42,598 nt of DNA from Acetobacteraceae bacterium (GTDB taxonomy: Bacteria > Pseudomonadota > Alphaproteobacteria > Acetobacterales > Acetobacteraceae): positions 1 through 42,598 of the forward strand of contig JASHOA010000072.1 in NCBI GenBank assembly GCA_030041375.1, written 5' to 3'. The notes under the pieces are model-generated. The model worked only from the letters and a program-made list of their open reading frames with translations. It was not told the origin of the DNA and made no database searches. Position numbers and translations under genes: made by a program. Shown here piece after piece: positions 1-8,947 of the stretch. Each line of letters opens with the position of its first letter. Position 1 is the stretch's first letter.

Positions 1-176
1 GTGCTTCCGGGACCTGATGGCCGCCTGATCGAAGACAACCGGGCTACCACCGGGAGTAGGGCCGTCGTGCTGCTGGGGCGGCCAGAAATTCTCATTTATT
101 GCGGCAAAATCGAGAAAACCCGGCCCTTCTTTTCTCATTTCAAACGGCAGTACAGGCGGTTACGGGCACTTTTATC

Positions 177-446
177 CGTCCAAAGAGCAACGTGACAGCG
201 TGAATAGACGCTATGGCGCGAATGCGATTGCACACCACAGGCCGGACAGCAAGGGCGCTTCCGGCTATATGCGATTACGAGCCAGCGCGATTCTTCTCGC
301 TCGACGGCAGTCACATTCAGGTACGGCGCAGGTGACCAGGTTCCCAGGGCTTTCATCATCTCGGGGCCTCCTTTCCCCGACCACGATGCCACCGAGATCA
401 GCTTGCACCAAAAGTGCATCAGACCCGTCTAAAGAGCAACGTGACA
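177..446. repeat. 21-bp direct repeat pair flanking an ISL3 fragment
   Basis: The sequence CGTC(C/T)AAAGAGCAACGTGACA occurs at 177-197 and again at 426-446 with one mismatch. The second copy is in frame with the IS1634-like transposase that follows. The first sits just past the truncated end of the ISL3 fragment. It is longer than the 8-bp target duplication of ISL3 elements, so it more likely records recombination or imprecise deletion. Confidence 0.6.
182..426 (-). mobile_element. ISL3-family element fragment (one end plus N-terminus)
   Basis: Read on the minus strand, 404-426 is a plausible ISL3 terminal repeat (GGGTCTGATGCACTTTTGG, running inwards). It is followed by a coding start whose product has the N-terminal zinc-ribbon sequence CPACGVQSHSRHSVYSR typical of ISL3 transposases. 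Homology stops abruptly after SR near position 195, exactly at the direct repeat. The remaining roughly 85% of the transposase, including all DDE residues, is missing. The protein part resembles the ISL3 copy at 15561-17088, but the terminal repeat differs, so it is a separate element. Confidence 0.65.
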
Positions 447-1349
447 ACCGCGCTGCGCGCCCCGAGTATCCGGGCGTTGCTCGAACAGGGTGCGTTCCAG
501 CTCTCCTTGTTCGACCAACGCGACCTGGCTGAGGTGACTTCTGCGGAGTTCCCTGGTGAGCGGCTGGTGGTCTGCCGCAACCCGCTGCTGGCCGCCGAAC
601 GCTCTCGCAAGCGCCAGGAATTGCTGGCCGCCACCGAGCGCGACCTCGGCAAAGTGGCACGTGCGGTCAGCCGCCAGCGTCGACCGCTGCGCGGCGCCGA
701 TCAGATCGGGCTTGCCGCCGGCGCTGTGCTCGATCGCCACAAGGTAGCCAAGCACTTTACCCTGAGCATCACCGACGACGCGTTCGGCTTCCACCGCAAC
801 ACCGAGGCGATCGAGGCCGAAAGCCGGCTCGACGGCTTCTACGTCATCCGCACCAATCTTGGTGAATCGACGCTCGCCGCCACCGACGTGGTACGGGCCT
901 ACAAAGGTCTCTGCCAGGCGGAGCGCGCCTTCCGTTCCATCAAGACGGTGGATCTCGAAATCCGCCCGATCCATCACCGCCTGCCCGATCGCGTCCGGGC
1001 CCACGTGCTGCTCTGCATGCTCGCGTATTATCTCGAATGGCACATCCGCCAGGCACTCGCTCCCATCCTGTTCGACGATCACCAGCGCGCCGCTGCCGCC
1101 GCGGCACGCCCTTCTATCGTCGCCCCCTCACAGCGTTCGGCCGCCGCCCAACGCAAGGCCGCCAGCAAACGTACCGAAGACGGCCTGCCAGTACACAGCT
1201 TCCACTCCCTGCTCGCCGAGATGGCCACCTTCACTCGCAACACCATGGCTCTCGCCAGCACCCCAAATGACGTCTTCCTGCTCTATCCTGAGCCGACAGC
1301 CATCCAAGTTCGCAGCTTCGAATTGCTCGGCGTGCCCGCTCGGCTGTAG
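426..1349 (+). pseudogene. 5'-truncated IS1634-like (IS4 group) transposase
   Basis: About 305 codons of a DDE transposase C-terminal half. The IS4-group signature is present as YKGLCQAERAFRSIK, with the catalytic Glu six residues before Lys, followed by the hydrophobic RVRAHVLLCMLAYYLEWHI segment usual in IS1634-type enzymes. The N-terminal part with the first two catalytic aspartates is absent, cut at the direct repeat near 426. The open frame can be extended to an ATG at 414, but that start lies in the ISL3 end and is accidental. The product should be inactive. Confidence 0.8.
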
Positions 1350-2113
1350 GCAGTAAAACACCACCTTCAATCCGCATTACCAAGCGGAATCAGCCATTTG
1401 CACCTCACCAGCAAGGCAACTTCGGACTAAGACGTTGCAGCGATGGCGAGCCGGTATGTCCGATCGTCTCTGGGATATTGCGGAGGTCGTAGCGGTGATT
1501 GACACACAGACCACGGGCCAAAAGCTCGTGGCCCCTACATGACCAAAGCTCGTAAGGCAGCGCCGGCCGCGCAAAATTCAAACTGAGGCACTTGCTCAGC
1601 TTGTCAAATTACCTCCGCAAGCCTAGGATGTTCCCCAACGTATCAATGAATACTCGATTGACAAGCGACCAGAGCGTCACCTCCATCGCCGCCATCGGCG
1701 GCTTGCACAAGCTAGATGAGGCTCTCGAAGAGGCTAGTCCCTGCCGAGATGGCCTCGCTGTCTATCGCATTGCCGGCTCGGGCAAGACAGGAGGGCGAGG
1801 ATGCCAACGGATGCGCTCGGCCTTGCCAGCATTCAACCACGGCCAGGTTGATCTCCCTTCCCTGAGATGCCGTTCGCCGGTGTTCAGAATGGCGGCATTG
1901 TTGTTCAACGGAGGGGCTCAAAGGAAACGAGGCTTGTCTCGACACGCTTTGCATTATGCATGTAACGGAACAAGGTACAAGAAGCGTAGTCACGTCGGTG
2001 TACACTGTGAGCCACCAGCCATGCCGAACTGCTTGGCGGGCGGCGGTGCAAGCGTTGCGGATGACCCAATAGAGCCGGTAAACCAAGGGATCAAACTTGA
2101 GGTGGAGGAATCC
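1350..2113. other. Intergenic stretch with a transposase-tail remnant
   Basis: No intact gene. Around 1386-1535 one plus frame reads SPARQLRTKTLQRW...MSDRLWDIAEVVAVIDTQ. It resembles the C-terminal tail found in several rhizobial transposases (DRLWxIADIVALI) and is followed by stops. The rest up to 2100 is unassigned. A long frame open from 1592 runs into the reductase gene, but its first 174 codons look like random G+C-rich translation. A short palindrome and a weak sigma-54-like site lie at 1935-1944 and 2044-2059. Confidence 0.4.
2044..2059 (+). promoter_or_regulatory. Weak sigma-54-like -24/-12 promoter candidate
   Basis: CGGTGCAAGCGTTGCG has GG and GC separated by exactly 10 bases and a TTGC -12 element. 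The -24 element (CGGTGC) matches TGGCAC poorly. It would start transcription about 45 bases before the reductase start codon. A TGTCTCGACA palindrome 100 bp upstream (1935-1944) shares TGTC/GACA half-sites with the activator sites at 12680-12736. This is an inference only. Confidence 0.25.
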
Positions 2114-3190
2114 ATGGACAAGAAGGTCGTGATAGCGGGAGCGGTGGGCGTGATCGGGCGCACCGCTGTTTCTCATTTTGAGAAGCTGGAGGGATGGACC
2201 GTCATCGGACTGTCGCGTTCAAAGCCGGACTTCCCCATGCGTGCTCGTCATATTTCGGTCGACCTTCTCGACGAGGACGCAACACGACGCGCCCTCAGCG
2301 GTCTCAACGACATCACTCATATCGTCTTCGCCGCGCTGCAGTTCCACTCCAGTCTCGCCGAGCAAGTAGCGCCGAACCTCGCCCTTCTGGCCAATCTCGT
2401 GCACGCCATCGAGGACGCTTCGCCCGCTCTTCAGCACGTGACATTGATGCAGGGTGGGAAAGCGTATGGCTGCCATCTCGGGCCATTCCGGACTCCAGCT
2501 AAGGAGAGTGATCCCCGACATATGCCGCCTAACTTCTATTATGCTCAGGAGGATTTTCTGCGTAGCAACCGCGTCGGCAAGTCTTGGACATGGACAGTAC
2601 TGCGGCCGGAGGCGGTCATCGGGCCGGCGATCGGTAATCCATACAATCTCCTGATGGTCATTGCCATCTATGCGTTGATATCGAAGGAACTTGGCTTGCC
2701 CTTAGTTTTCCCGGGCACTCACCAGAGTTATAACGTCCTGTACCAATACACGGACGCGCGTATTCTCGCCCGGGCGATTGAATGGGCGGCTACGACGCCG
2801 GCCTGCGGCGGCCAAGTGTTCAACATCACTAACGGCGACTATTTCCGCTGGTCCCGGATGTTTGAAACGGTGGCGAAGTTCTTCGGCATGCCGTTGGACG
2901 TGCCGTTGCCTATCAACTTGGGAACGATGATGGCCGATAAGGAGCCGTTGTGGAATGCCATTGTTGGGCGCTACCAGCTCAGACCCTATCGCTATCGCGA
3001 TATCGCCGCATGGGATTTCGGCGACTTTATTTTTAAGACAGACTACGACAACATAACCAGTACAATAAAGGCACGGAAGTTCGGCTTCGGCGATTGCCAC
3101 GACTCTGAGGACACGATGGTCGAGCAACTCACCGAATTGCAGAGGCTCGGGATTTTGCCCGCCAACATGAAGGACGTACATCCGCTTTAG
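2114..3190 (+). CDS. PRISE-like SDR oxidoreductase (5-beta-reductase/iridoid-synthase-like)
   Basis: A 358-residue atypical short-chain dehydrogenase. The start at 2114 is chosen because GGTGGAGGA lies directly upstream and the Rossmann motif GAVGVIG falls at residues 9-15. The family signature NFYYAQED is at about 140-147 with its catalytic Tyr, and an upstream GGKAYG supplies the Lys (about 116). These are hallmarks of the PRISE subgroup (progesterone 5-beta-reductase/iridoid synthase), which reduces activated C=C bonds of enones with NAD(P)H. Bacterial members act on small enones or unknown substrates. The next gene on the same strand is a TPP enzyme 370 bp downstream. Together with the flavin monooxygenase in this cluster it suggests catabolism of a cyclic or unsaturated ketone. 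The substrate is unknown. Confidence 0.75.
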   Translation: MDKKVVIAGAVGVIGRTAVSHFEKLEGWTVIGLSRSKPDFPMRARHISVDLLDEDATRRALSGLNDITHIVFAALQFHSSLAEQVAPNLALLANLVHAIEDASPALQHVTLMQGGKAYGCHLGPFRTPAKESDPRHMPPNFYYAQEDFLRSNRVGKSWTWTVLRPEAVIGPAIGNPYNLLMVIAIYALISKELGLPLVFPGTHQSYNVLYQYTDARILARAIEWAATTPACGGQVFNITNGDYFRWSRMFETVAKFFGMPLDVPLPINLGTMMADKEPLWNAIVGRYQLRPYRYRDIAAWDFGDFIFKTDYDNITSTIKARKFGFGDCHDSEDTMVEQLTELQRLGILPANMKDVHPL

Positions 3191-3557
3191 GAGCGCGGCT
3201 TAGTCCACGGGCGGCTGCCAAATCAGCACGGTCCGAGACATCGGAGACCATCACCTTGGCCTGGGATATCAAGCATCAACGCGGAAATCACGGCTGGGCC
3301 CACTTTTCTGGAGAGCAGGCCGGCTCACCGCCGATCCGTTGCGGAGGAGGCGTTAAAGGGTTTCTCGGCAGTTGTGTTTGGGAACTGATGCATATGGTCG
3401 TCCTGCTGGTCGTGCATTGGGCTTGGCTCTTCCGCGGACAATCGCTAAAAATCTCGTTTGAGGGCGATAAGGCGGGGGCGACCAGATTGGCCCCGACTAA
3501 TTGGTCGCAGAACGATTTGGGCAGGAGCTATTTCCTGCACCAATGTCGGGAGATACG
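3191..3557. other. Intergenic gap, no supported gene
   Basis: A 107-codon open frame exists but shows no recognisable motif. At 3423-3436 the 14-mer TTGGCTCTTCCGCG matches the terminal repeat of the ISL3 element at 15524, so part of the gap may be an old ISL3 end. No convincing promoter was seen. Confidence 0.35.
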
Positions 3558-5216
3558 ATGCGGACCGTCGGGGAGTTGATTGTCGACACATTGGTCCAGA
3601 ACGGCGTCGATCGCGCCTTCTGCGTTCCAGGTGAGAGCTATCTCGGGCTGCTTGACGCCCTGTACGGCCGAAGGGACATCAAGACGATTGTTTGCCACCA
3701 TGAGTCCGGTGCGGGCTTCATGGCTATCGCGGATGCACGTCTCACCCAGCGGCTGAGCGTGGCCATAGTCAGCCGGGGTCCGGGAGCGTGCAATGCAGCG
3801 ATCGCGGTTCACACCTCTCAGCAGGATGAGGTGCCGTTCATCCTGATCGTCGGTCAGGTGGCAGTGAATGACGTAAGGCGCGACGCATTTCAGGAGATCG
3901 ACTACGGTCGGATGTTCGGTTCGATCGCCAAGTGGACGGCAGAAGTTACCGATCCTGACCGCGCCGCGGAGACGCTTCTTCGCGCCATACAGACCGCCAC
4001 CTCGGGCATCCGCGGGCCCGTGGTTCTCGCCTTTCCGGAAGATGTCCTGACAGCACCTGTTGCCGCCGAACCGGTGCGACCGCAGTCTCCAGTTCGTGGC
4101 GCCCCCCGTGCGGAGGAGGTTGATGTCCTGCGCCGCCGTCTTGCAGAAAGTGTACGGCCGTTGCTCATCGCCGGGCCGGAACTCGAACACCACGAAGGGC
4201 GGGCAGCACTGCTGGCTTTCATGGAGGCTTGGGAGCTCCCGGCGGTTGTCACGTTCCGGCGTCAAGATTTGTTGCCGAATGCCCATCGCCTCTATGCTGG
4301 AGACATGGGCCTCAGCAATCCGTCATCGCAGATGGACCTCCTGCGCCAGGCCGATCTGGTTATCGTGCTGGGAGCACAGCTCGGCGATATAACGACGCAG
4401 GGTTATACCTTTCCCACCCTCGTGCGCCCGCAGATGATGCTGGCACATGTTCACTCCGATCCAAGCGCGATCGGAACCCATTACGCGGCCGACCTCGCTA
4501 TTGTCGCTGATCCCTGCGAACTAATGGGATCGATGGAGGGGCCGCCCCATGCAATCCCGCCGCGGCGGGCAAACTGGATCGCAGACCTTAAGGCCGCGCA
4601 ACGAGCCATCGCAAAGCCCCGCCACTTCGGGTGCGATGACGGGGTCCCTTTTGAGGCGGTTATCGAGGCCCTGTCACGCTGCCTGCCTCCCGATGCAATC
4701 GTCACGGCGGATGCCGGTTCGTTCGCCGCCCCATTGTATCGCATCGTGCCGATAGCACCCCCACAGCGGCTGCTGGCGCCGATCTCTGGCGCGATGGGTT
4801 TTGGCGTTCCGGCAGCGGTCGCCGCCGCACTGCGTGAGCCGAAGAGGCCGGTCATCTGCCTGGTCGGCGATGGCGGCTTTCTGATGACAGGGAACGAACT
4901 CGCGGTGGCGCTTCAGCACGATGCGAATCTGAAGGTTATCCTGTCCGAGAACGGAATCTACGGCTCGATTCGCATCCATCAGGAACGGAACTATCCAGGG
5001 CGAACCGTCGGCACGAGTTTCAAGAACCCGGACCTGGAACTGATCGGCAGAGCGTTTGGCATGCCGGTCGCGAGAATTCGCGACGTTTCCGATCTTGACC
5101 AACTCCCCGGAGTTCTTGCACCACCGGGCAGCGCCTTTATCCTGGTGCAGTCAAGCATTGCCGCAATCCTGCCGCGGCCGCAACGGCTGCATGCCGAAGC
5201 TCAACGGAGTGCCTGA
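3558..5216 (+). CDS. Thiamine-pyrophosphate enzyme, acetolactate-synthase-like
   Basis: A 552-residue protein with the three-domain layout of the acetolactate synthase/benzoylformate decarboxylase family. The N-terminal PYR domain has the proton-relay Glu in HHESGAGF (about residue 49). A central Rossmann-like domain follows. The C-terminal PP domain binds TPP/Mg through GDGGFLMTGNEL...NGIYGSI (about 436-470). The start at 3558 has GGGAG five bases upstream; an alternative ATG at 3543 is less well placed. It lies apart from any ilvN small subunit, so it is probably not the biosynthetic enzyme. More likely it is a catabolic C-C lyase or decarboxylase (oxalyl-CoA, sulfoacetaldehyde or cyclohexanedione hydrolase-type relatives are possible). 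Its substrate cannot be assigned. It converges on the ABC transporter genes. Confidence 0.8.
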   Translation: MRTVGELIVDTLVQNGVDRAFCVPGESYLGLLDALYGRRDIKTIVCHHESGAGFMAIADARLTQRLSVAIVSRGPGACNAAIAVHTSQQDEVPFILIVGQVAVNDVRRDAFQEIDYGRMFGSIAKWTAEVTDPDRAAETLLRAIQTATSGIRGPVVLAFPEDVLTAPVAAEPVRPQSPVRGAPRAEEVDVLRRRLAESVRPLLIAGPELEHHEGRAALLAFMEAWELPAVVTFRRQDLLPNAHRLYAGDMGLSNPSSQMDLLRQADLVIVLGAQLGDITTQGYTFPTLVRPQMMLAHVHSDPSAIGTHYAADLAIVADPCELMGSMEGPPHAIPPRRANWIADLKAAQRAIAKPRHFGCDDGVPFEAVIEALSRCLPPDAIVTADAGSFAAPLYRIVPIAPPQRLLAPISGAMGFGVPAAVAAALREPKRPVICLVGDGGFLMTGNELAVALQHDANLKVILSENGIYGSIRIHQERNYPGRTVGTSFKNPDLELIGRAFGMPVARIRDVSDLDQLPGVLAPPGSAFILVQSSIAAILPRPQRLHAEAQRSA

Positions 5217-5317
5217 CCGCCCGGACAGACGACCGAGAACCTTGTTGGCCGTGACCCGGCTGCCCCTGCCACTTGGTTCGCCACTTCAAGCCGCATTGTC
5301 GCACGACGGGGCATCAT

Positions 5318-6319
5318 TCACTCCCGCCTCCGCGGAGAACGGCCGTACGCAAGAAGCATAACAACTATCGCGACACCGTAAGCGATTTGCCGTCCTGCTT
5401 CGGCAATTTGCATTACCGAGAGCATTGACCCAAGCAGCGTAATGAGCAGCACACCAGCCACGGTACCAAGATAAGTGCCGCTTCCGCCGAGAACGTTGGT
5501 ACCCCCGAGCACCACTGCGGCGATCGCCGGCAAGAGGTAGGGGTCACCCATCGACTGATAAGCCTGCCCCGCGTAACCCGCCAGCAAAACGCCGCCAAGA
5601 CAGTTTCCAACCCCGCTGATAATGAAGGCTCCGATGAGCACCAAACGAGTGTTGATGCCGGACAGATAGACGCTCCCTTCGCTGTTCCCGATGGCATAGA
5701 TGTACCGCCCGAACGGGGTACGCCTCAGCATGAACGCCACAATCAGCGAAATCCCGATCCAGACAAAAACGGCGTTCGGGATGTCCAGGATGGAGCGCCC
5801 AACGGCAATCCGGTTCATGAATCGTGTCGCCGCATTGCGCGGTGCAAATCCGCCCGTATAAAGGACAACAATGCCATCGAGGACTGCGTTGACGCCGAGA
5901 GTGAATATCATCGACGGCACCCGCAGAATTGCCGCACCCACACCATTGACCAAGCCGACGATGGTGCCAACGAGGACCGCCGCGACGATACCGCCGGCGT
6001 CGCCGAAGGGAGTGCCGGCCGCCATCGCCGTTGCCGTCATAGCGCCGATGGTCAGCGTCCAGGGTATCGACAGGTCGATATGGCCAGCCAAGATCACGAC
6101 CATCGCCCCGGCCGCGATTACGCCGAGGAATGACGCGACCTGAAGCTGCTGCAATAGATAGCCGATGCTTAGGAAATTTCGGGAGAAGATGCTGCCGATG
6201 GCCAGCACGACCACGATACTGGCGAAGGCCGTCGCAACGGGCGGGTTGATTTTTGACTGCCCCAATCGGATCGGCCACACCGATCTCCTCTCCCGCGTCA
6301 TCTCGGCCTTCTGATCCAT
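5318..6319 (-). CDS. ABC transporter permease, RbsC-like (second of pair)
   Basis: A 333-residue hydrophobic protein of the BPD_transp_2 family that carries sugars and related polar solutes (ribose, xylose, autoinducer-2). It has about eight to ten membrane segments and the family signature GNSEGSVYLSGINTRLVLIGAFIISG, followed by GGTNVLGGSGTYLGTVAGVLLI near the C-terminus. It lies 6 bp downstream of the other permease gene, so the two are co-transcribed and should form a heterodimeric channel in the inner membrane. Confidence 0.88.
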   Translation of the reverse strand: MDQKAEMTRERRSVWPIRLGQSKINPPVATAFASIVVVLAIGSIFSRNFLSIGYLLQQLQVASFLGVIAAGAMVVILAGHIDLSIPWTLTIGAMTATAMAAGTPFGDAGGIVAAVLVGTIVGLVNGVGAAILRVPSMIFTLGVNAVLDGIVVLYTGGFAPRNAATRFMNRIAVGRSILDIPNAVFVWIGISLIVAFMLRRTPFGRYIYAIGNSEGSVYLSGINTRLVLIGAFIISGVGNCLGGVLLAGYAGQAYQSMGDPYLLPAIAAVVLGGTNVLGGSGTYLGTVAGVLLITLLGSMLSVMQIAEAGRQIAYGVAIVVMLLAYGRSPRRRE

Positions 6320-6325
6320 CCGCGA

Positions 6326-7363
6326 CTACCGGAAAAGCTCGAGCCGGTTGCGCACCCAGAATACACGCGCTGCACCGGCGCTGACGGCAAACAATACCAC
6401 CACGCCTTCGAACAAGGGCTGGATCAAGGGCGATGCCGGAATGACCCAGAGAATAGTGTTGGTCACCTGCAGCATCGCGTTGATTGTGGTGAGGATGTAG
6501 GCGCCGAATATCGACCCGATGCAGCCACCAACGCCGCCAACGAGCGATGTTCCTCCGATGACGATGGCGGCAATTGAGTTGAGCGTGAGGAGACCTGATT
6601 GCACAAGATTCGCTTCGCCCGACTGAGTCTGCAGGCCGAGAAAGACACCACCGATAGCCGATAGCAGTCCCGCCATGGCGTAAGCGGAGAGCTTCGAAGC
6701 CGATACGTTGACGCCCGACACATAGGCGGCATCCTCCGACGAACCAGCTGCGTAGCAACCCCGCCCGATCACCGATCGCCGAAAGGGTAGCCACACCACG
6801 ACCACCACAACTATGAGCAGCACGAACTCCATGGGAATGTAGTTGAACACCCTCGCCTGCAGCGCGGCGGGCAGAGCGTCGCCGAATTCGTAGGTCAGCA
6901 CGTTGCTCAGTGCGCCGCTGACCGTCCCACCTGGCGAAGGGCGCAGCACCAGGGCAAAGCCCATGAATATCGCGCTTGTGGCCAATGTGGCAATGATTGG
7001 CTGAATTCGGCCATAGACCACAATGCAACCATTGACCAGTCCGCAACCGAGGCCCGCCGCCAGACAGGCGAAAAGACCCCATGCGAGCTGCAGGGGTGAA
7101 CCATTGAGGACCACGGAAGCCAGACAATCAACCATGGTCATAATGGCGCCAACGGAAAGATCGAGCCCGCCGGTTAGCACCGGTACCGTTTGCGCCATGG
7201 AAACCATGGCGATCCCGAACCCCTGATTAACGTTTGAATTGGCGATAAAGGCGTCATAACCGCGCGGCTGAAGTTCGATGTAGGTGCCGTAGAGGCCGAG
7301 AAACAGCAAGATCGCCAGAAGCAGGCTCTGGTTGTAGCGTAGGAGAAGACGAAAGTTGGTCAT
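6326..7363 (-). CDS. ABC transporter permease, RbsC-like (first of pair)
   Basis: A 345-residue BPD_transp_2 permease. The motifs GGLDLSVGAIM near residue 65 and AAGSSEDAAYVSGVNVSASKLSAY near 200 are the usual substrate-permease signatures of this family, as is GGTSLVGGVGGCIGSIFGAYI. The start codon overlaps the ATPase stop in an ATGA arrangement, indicating translational coupling. It pairs with the downstream permease. Confidence 0.88.
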   Translation of the reverse strand: MTNFRLLLRYNQSLLLAILLFLGLYGTYIELQPRGYDAFIANSNVNQGFGIAMVSMAQTVPVLTGGLDLSVGAIMTMVDCLASVVLNGSPLQLAWGLFACLAAGLGCGLVNGCIVVYGRIQPIIATLATSAIFMGFALVLRPSPGGTVSGALSNVLTYEFGDALPAALQARVFNYIPMEFVLLIVVVVVVWLPFRRSVIGRGCYAAGSSEDAAYVSGVNVSASKLSAYAMAGLLSAIGGVFLGLQTQSGEANLVQSGLLTLNSIAAIVIGGTSLVGGVGGCIGSIFGAYILTTINAMLQVTNTILWVIPASPLIQPLFEGVVVLFAVSAGAARVFWVRNRLELFR

Positions 7364-8925
7364 TCGCCAGCCGCCACTGCGGGCACAGGAGAATGTACGT
7401 TAAGGGAGGCCGCGACGATATTAGTCTCGGTGATGTCGCTTCCCGTCAGCTCGCGTGCAATGCGACCTTCATAGAGGATCAGCACACGATCGCAGCAGCC
7501 GATAAGCTCATCGTAGTCGGTAGAGTAAAACAAGATCGCGGCTCCTTCGTCGGCGATATTCCGTAGAAGCTGGTAGATTTCATGTTTGGTGCCGATGTCG
7601 ATCCCTCGGGTGGGATCGTTGAGAAGGATGACGCGCGGGTCGGTCAGCAGCCATTTCGCTAGTACCACTTTCTGCTGGTTGCCGCCCGAGAGGGTTCCCA
7701 CTGGCGCCGCAACATTGCCGACCTTGATTTGCAACTGCTGCACGATCGCATCGACCCGGCTGGCTTCCTCCTTACGGTCGATCCATATGCCGGTGGTCAA
7801 ATCGCGTAGCGAGGCCAGAGTGATGTTCTCGAAGACCGGCAAAGACAGTACTAGGCCTTCCGTCTTTCGGTCCTCGGGGATCAGTGCCATGCGATTGTCG
7901 CTTGACTTCGCCTGAGCCGGGCTACCGATACGTCTTGGCTGACCGCCAATCTCAACAGTCCCGCGTAACTGCCGAAGAACGCCAAACAGGCCCAGCAGCA
8001 GCTCGCGCTGACCTTGTCCCTCCAGACCTCCTAATCCTACGATCTCACCGCAGCCGACGGTGAGCGAGATGTTGGCGAGCCGAGGCGGCCAGTTGAGGTT
8101 GCGGATCTGAAGACCCGGAGGGCCACTCGCGACGTACCGCGACCGAGGCGGAAAAAGCCTTTCGACATTCCGGCCAATCATGAGCCGAATGATCTGGTGG
8201 TGGGTGCGGCTGCCTTTCGCAAAGGTGTCGACATGGCGGCCATTGCGGAAGACGGAATAGAGGTCGGCCAGCCGGTCAACCTCGTTGAGGCGATGGCTAA
8301 TGTAGATAATTGTCATACCCTTGTCGCGGAGCCGCAGCAGCAGGTTGAACACTTTGCCGACATCCTCGGCCGCAAGTGCGGAGGTCGCCTCGTCAAGAAT
8401 TAAAATCTTCGGGCGCCGTGCCATCATCTTGGCGATCTCGACGATTTGCCGGCGCGAAAGCGAGAGGTCCCGAATCTTTAGGCGCGGATTGATGTCGGTC
8501 CAGCCAAGCATTGCCAGCAACGATTCCGCTTCCCGCCTCTGCGCTGTGACGTTGATCAACCCCCAGCGGCGAGGTGGATTGGTGATGAAGATGTTGTCCG
8601 CCACAGACAGATGCGGTAAAACCGACAGTTCTTGGAACACACAGGAAATACCCGCCGCAGCGGCATCGGCCGGCCCGGTGAAAGTCGCCGGCCGCCCCTC
8701 CAACCATGTCTCGCCTGCATCCGGCCTCACCACGCCAGCCATGATTTTGACGAGTGTGCTCTTGCCCGCACCGTTCTCACCTACAATTGCGTGAATGCTA
8801 CCCGCGGAGCAGGCAAAGTCGACATTCTCCAGGGCCACAACGCCGCCGTAGCGTTTGGTAACTCCGCGAGCTTCCCAAAGTACGGGGCGGCCGATTGTAC
8901 CGGCCGCCCCGTCTGGGCCTGTCAT
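7360..8925 (-). CDS. Double ATP-binding protein of a sugar-type ABC importer
   Basis: A 521-residue RbsA/MglA/XylG-type protein with two nucleotide-binding domains. Domain 1 has Walker A GENGAGKST (about 51-59), a signature LSLSRRQ instead of LSGGQ, and Walker B ILILDEATSAL. Domain 2 has the usual degenerate Walker A (GLGGLEGQGQRE), a canonical LSGGNQQKV and an altered Walker B, LLNDPTRGID rather than LLDEPTRGID. Substitutions of this kind in domain 2 are seen in some members of the family, so the protein may still be active. It lies between the binding protein and permease genes and powers uptake from the periplasm. Confidence 0.9.
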   Translation of the reverse strand: MTGPDGAAGTIGRPVLWEARGVTKRYGGVVALENVDFACSAGSIHAIVGENGAGKSTLVKIMAGVVRPDAGETWLEGRPATFTGPADAAAAGISCVFQELSVLPHLSVADNIFITNPPRRWGLINVTAQRREAESLLAMLGWTDINPRLKIRDLSLSRRQIVEIAKMMARRPKILILDEATSALAAEDVGKVFNLLLRLRDKGMTIIYISHRLNEVDRLADLYSVFRNGRHVDTFAKGSRTHHQIIRLMIGRNVERLFPPRSRYVASGPPGLQIRNLNWPPRLANISLTVGCGEIVGLGGLEGQGQRELLLGLFGVLRQLRGTVEIGGQPRRIGSPAQAKSSDNRMALIPEDRKTEGLVLSLPVFENITLASLRDLTTGIWIDRKEEASRVDAIVQQLQIKVGNVAAPVGTLSGGNQQKVVLAKWLLTDPRVILLNDPTRGIDIGTKHEIYQLLRNIADEGAAILFYSTDYDELIGCCDRVLILYEGRIARELTGSDITETNIVAASLNVHSPVPAVAAGE

Positions 8926-8947
8926 CGGGAAATTTTCCGGTCGATAC

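Noticed and set aside
1592-2113. 174-codon N-terminal extension of the PRISE-like reductase frame
   Set aside because: No ribosome site, no family similarity, and the Rossmann motif falls correctly only when starting at 2114.
3501-3557. Upstream TTG (3501) and ATG (3543) starts for the TPP enzyme
   Set aside because: The ATG at 3558 has the better-spaced GGGAG and matches the usual start (MRTVGELIVDTL) of the family.
5544-7127. 527-codon open frame across both permease genes
   Set aside because: It is an Arg/His-rich shadow of two well-supported permeases in another frame on the same strand.
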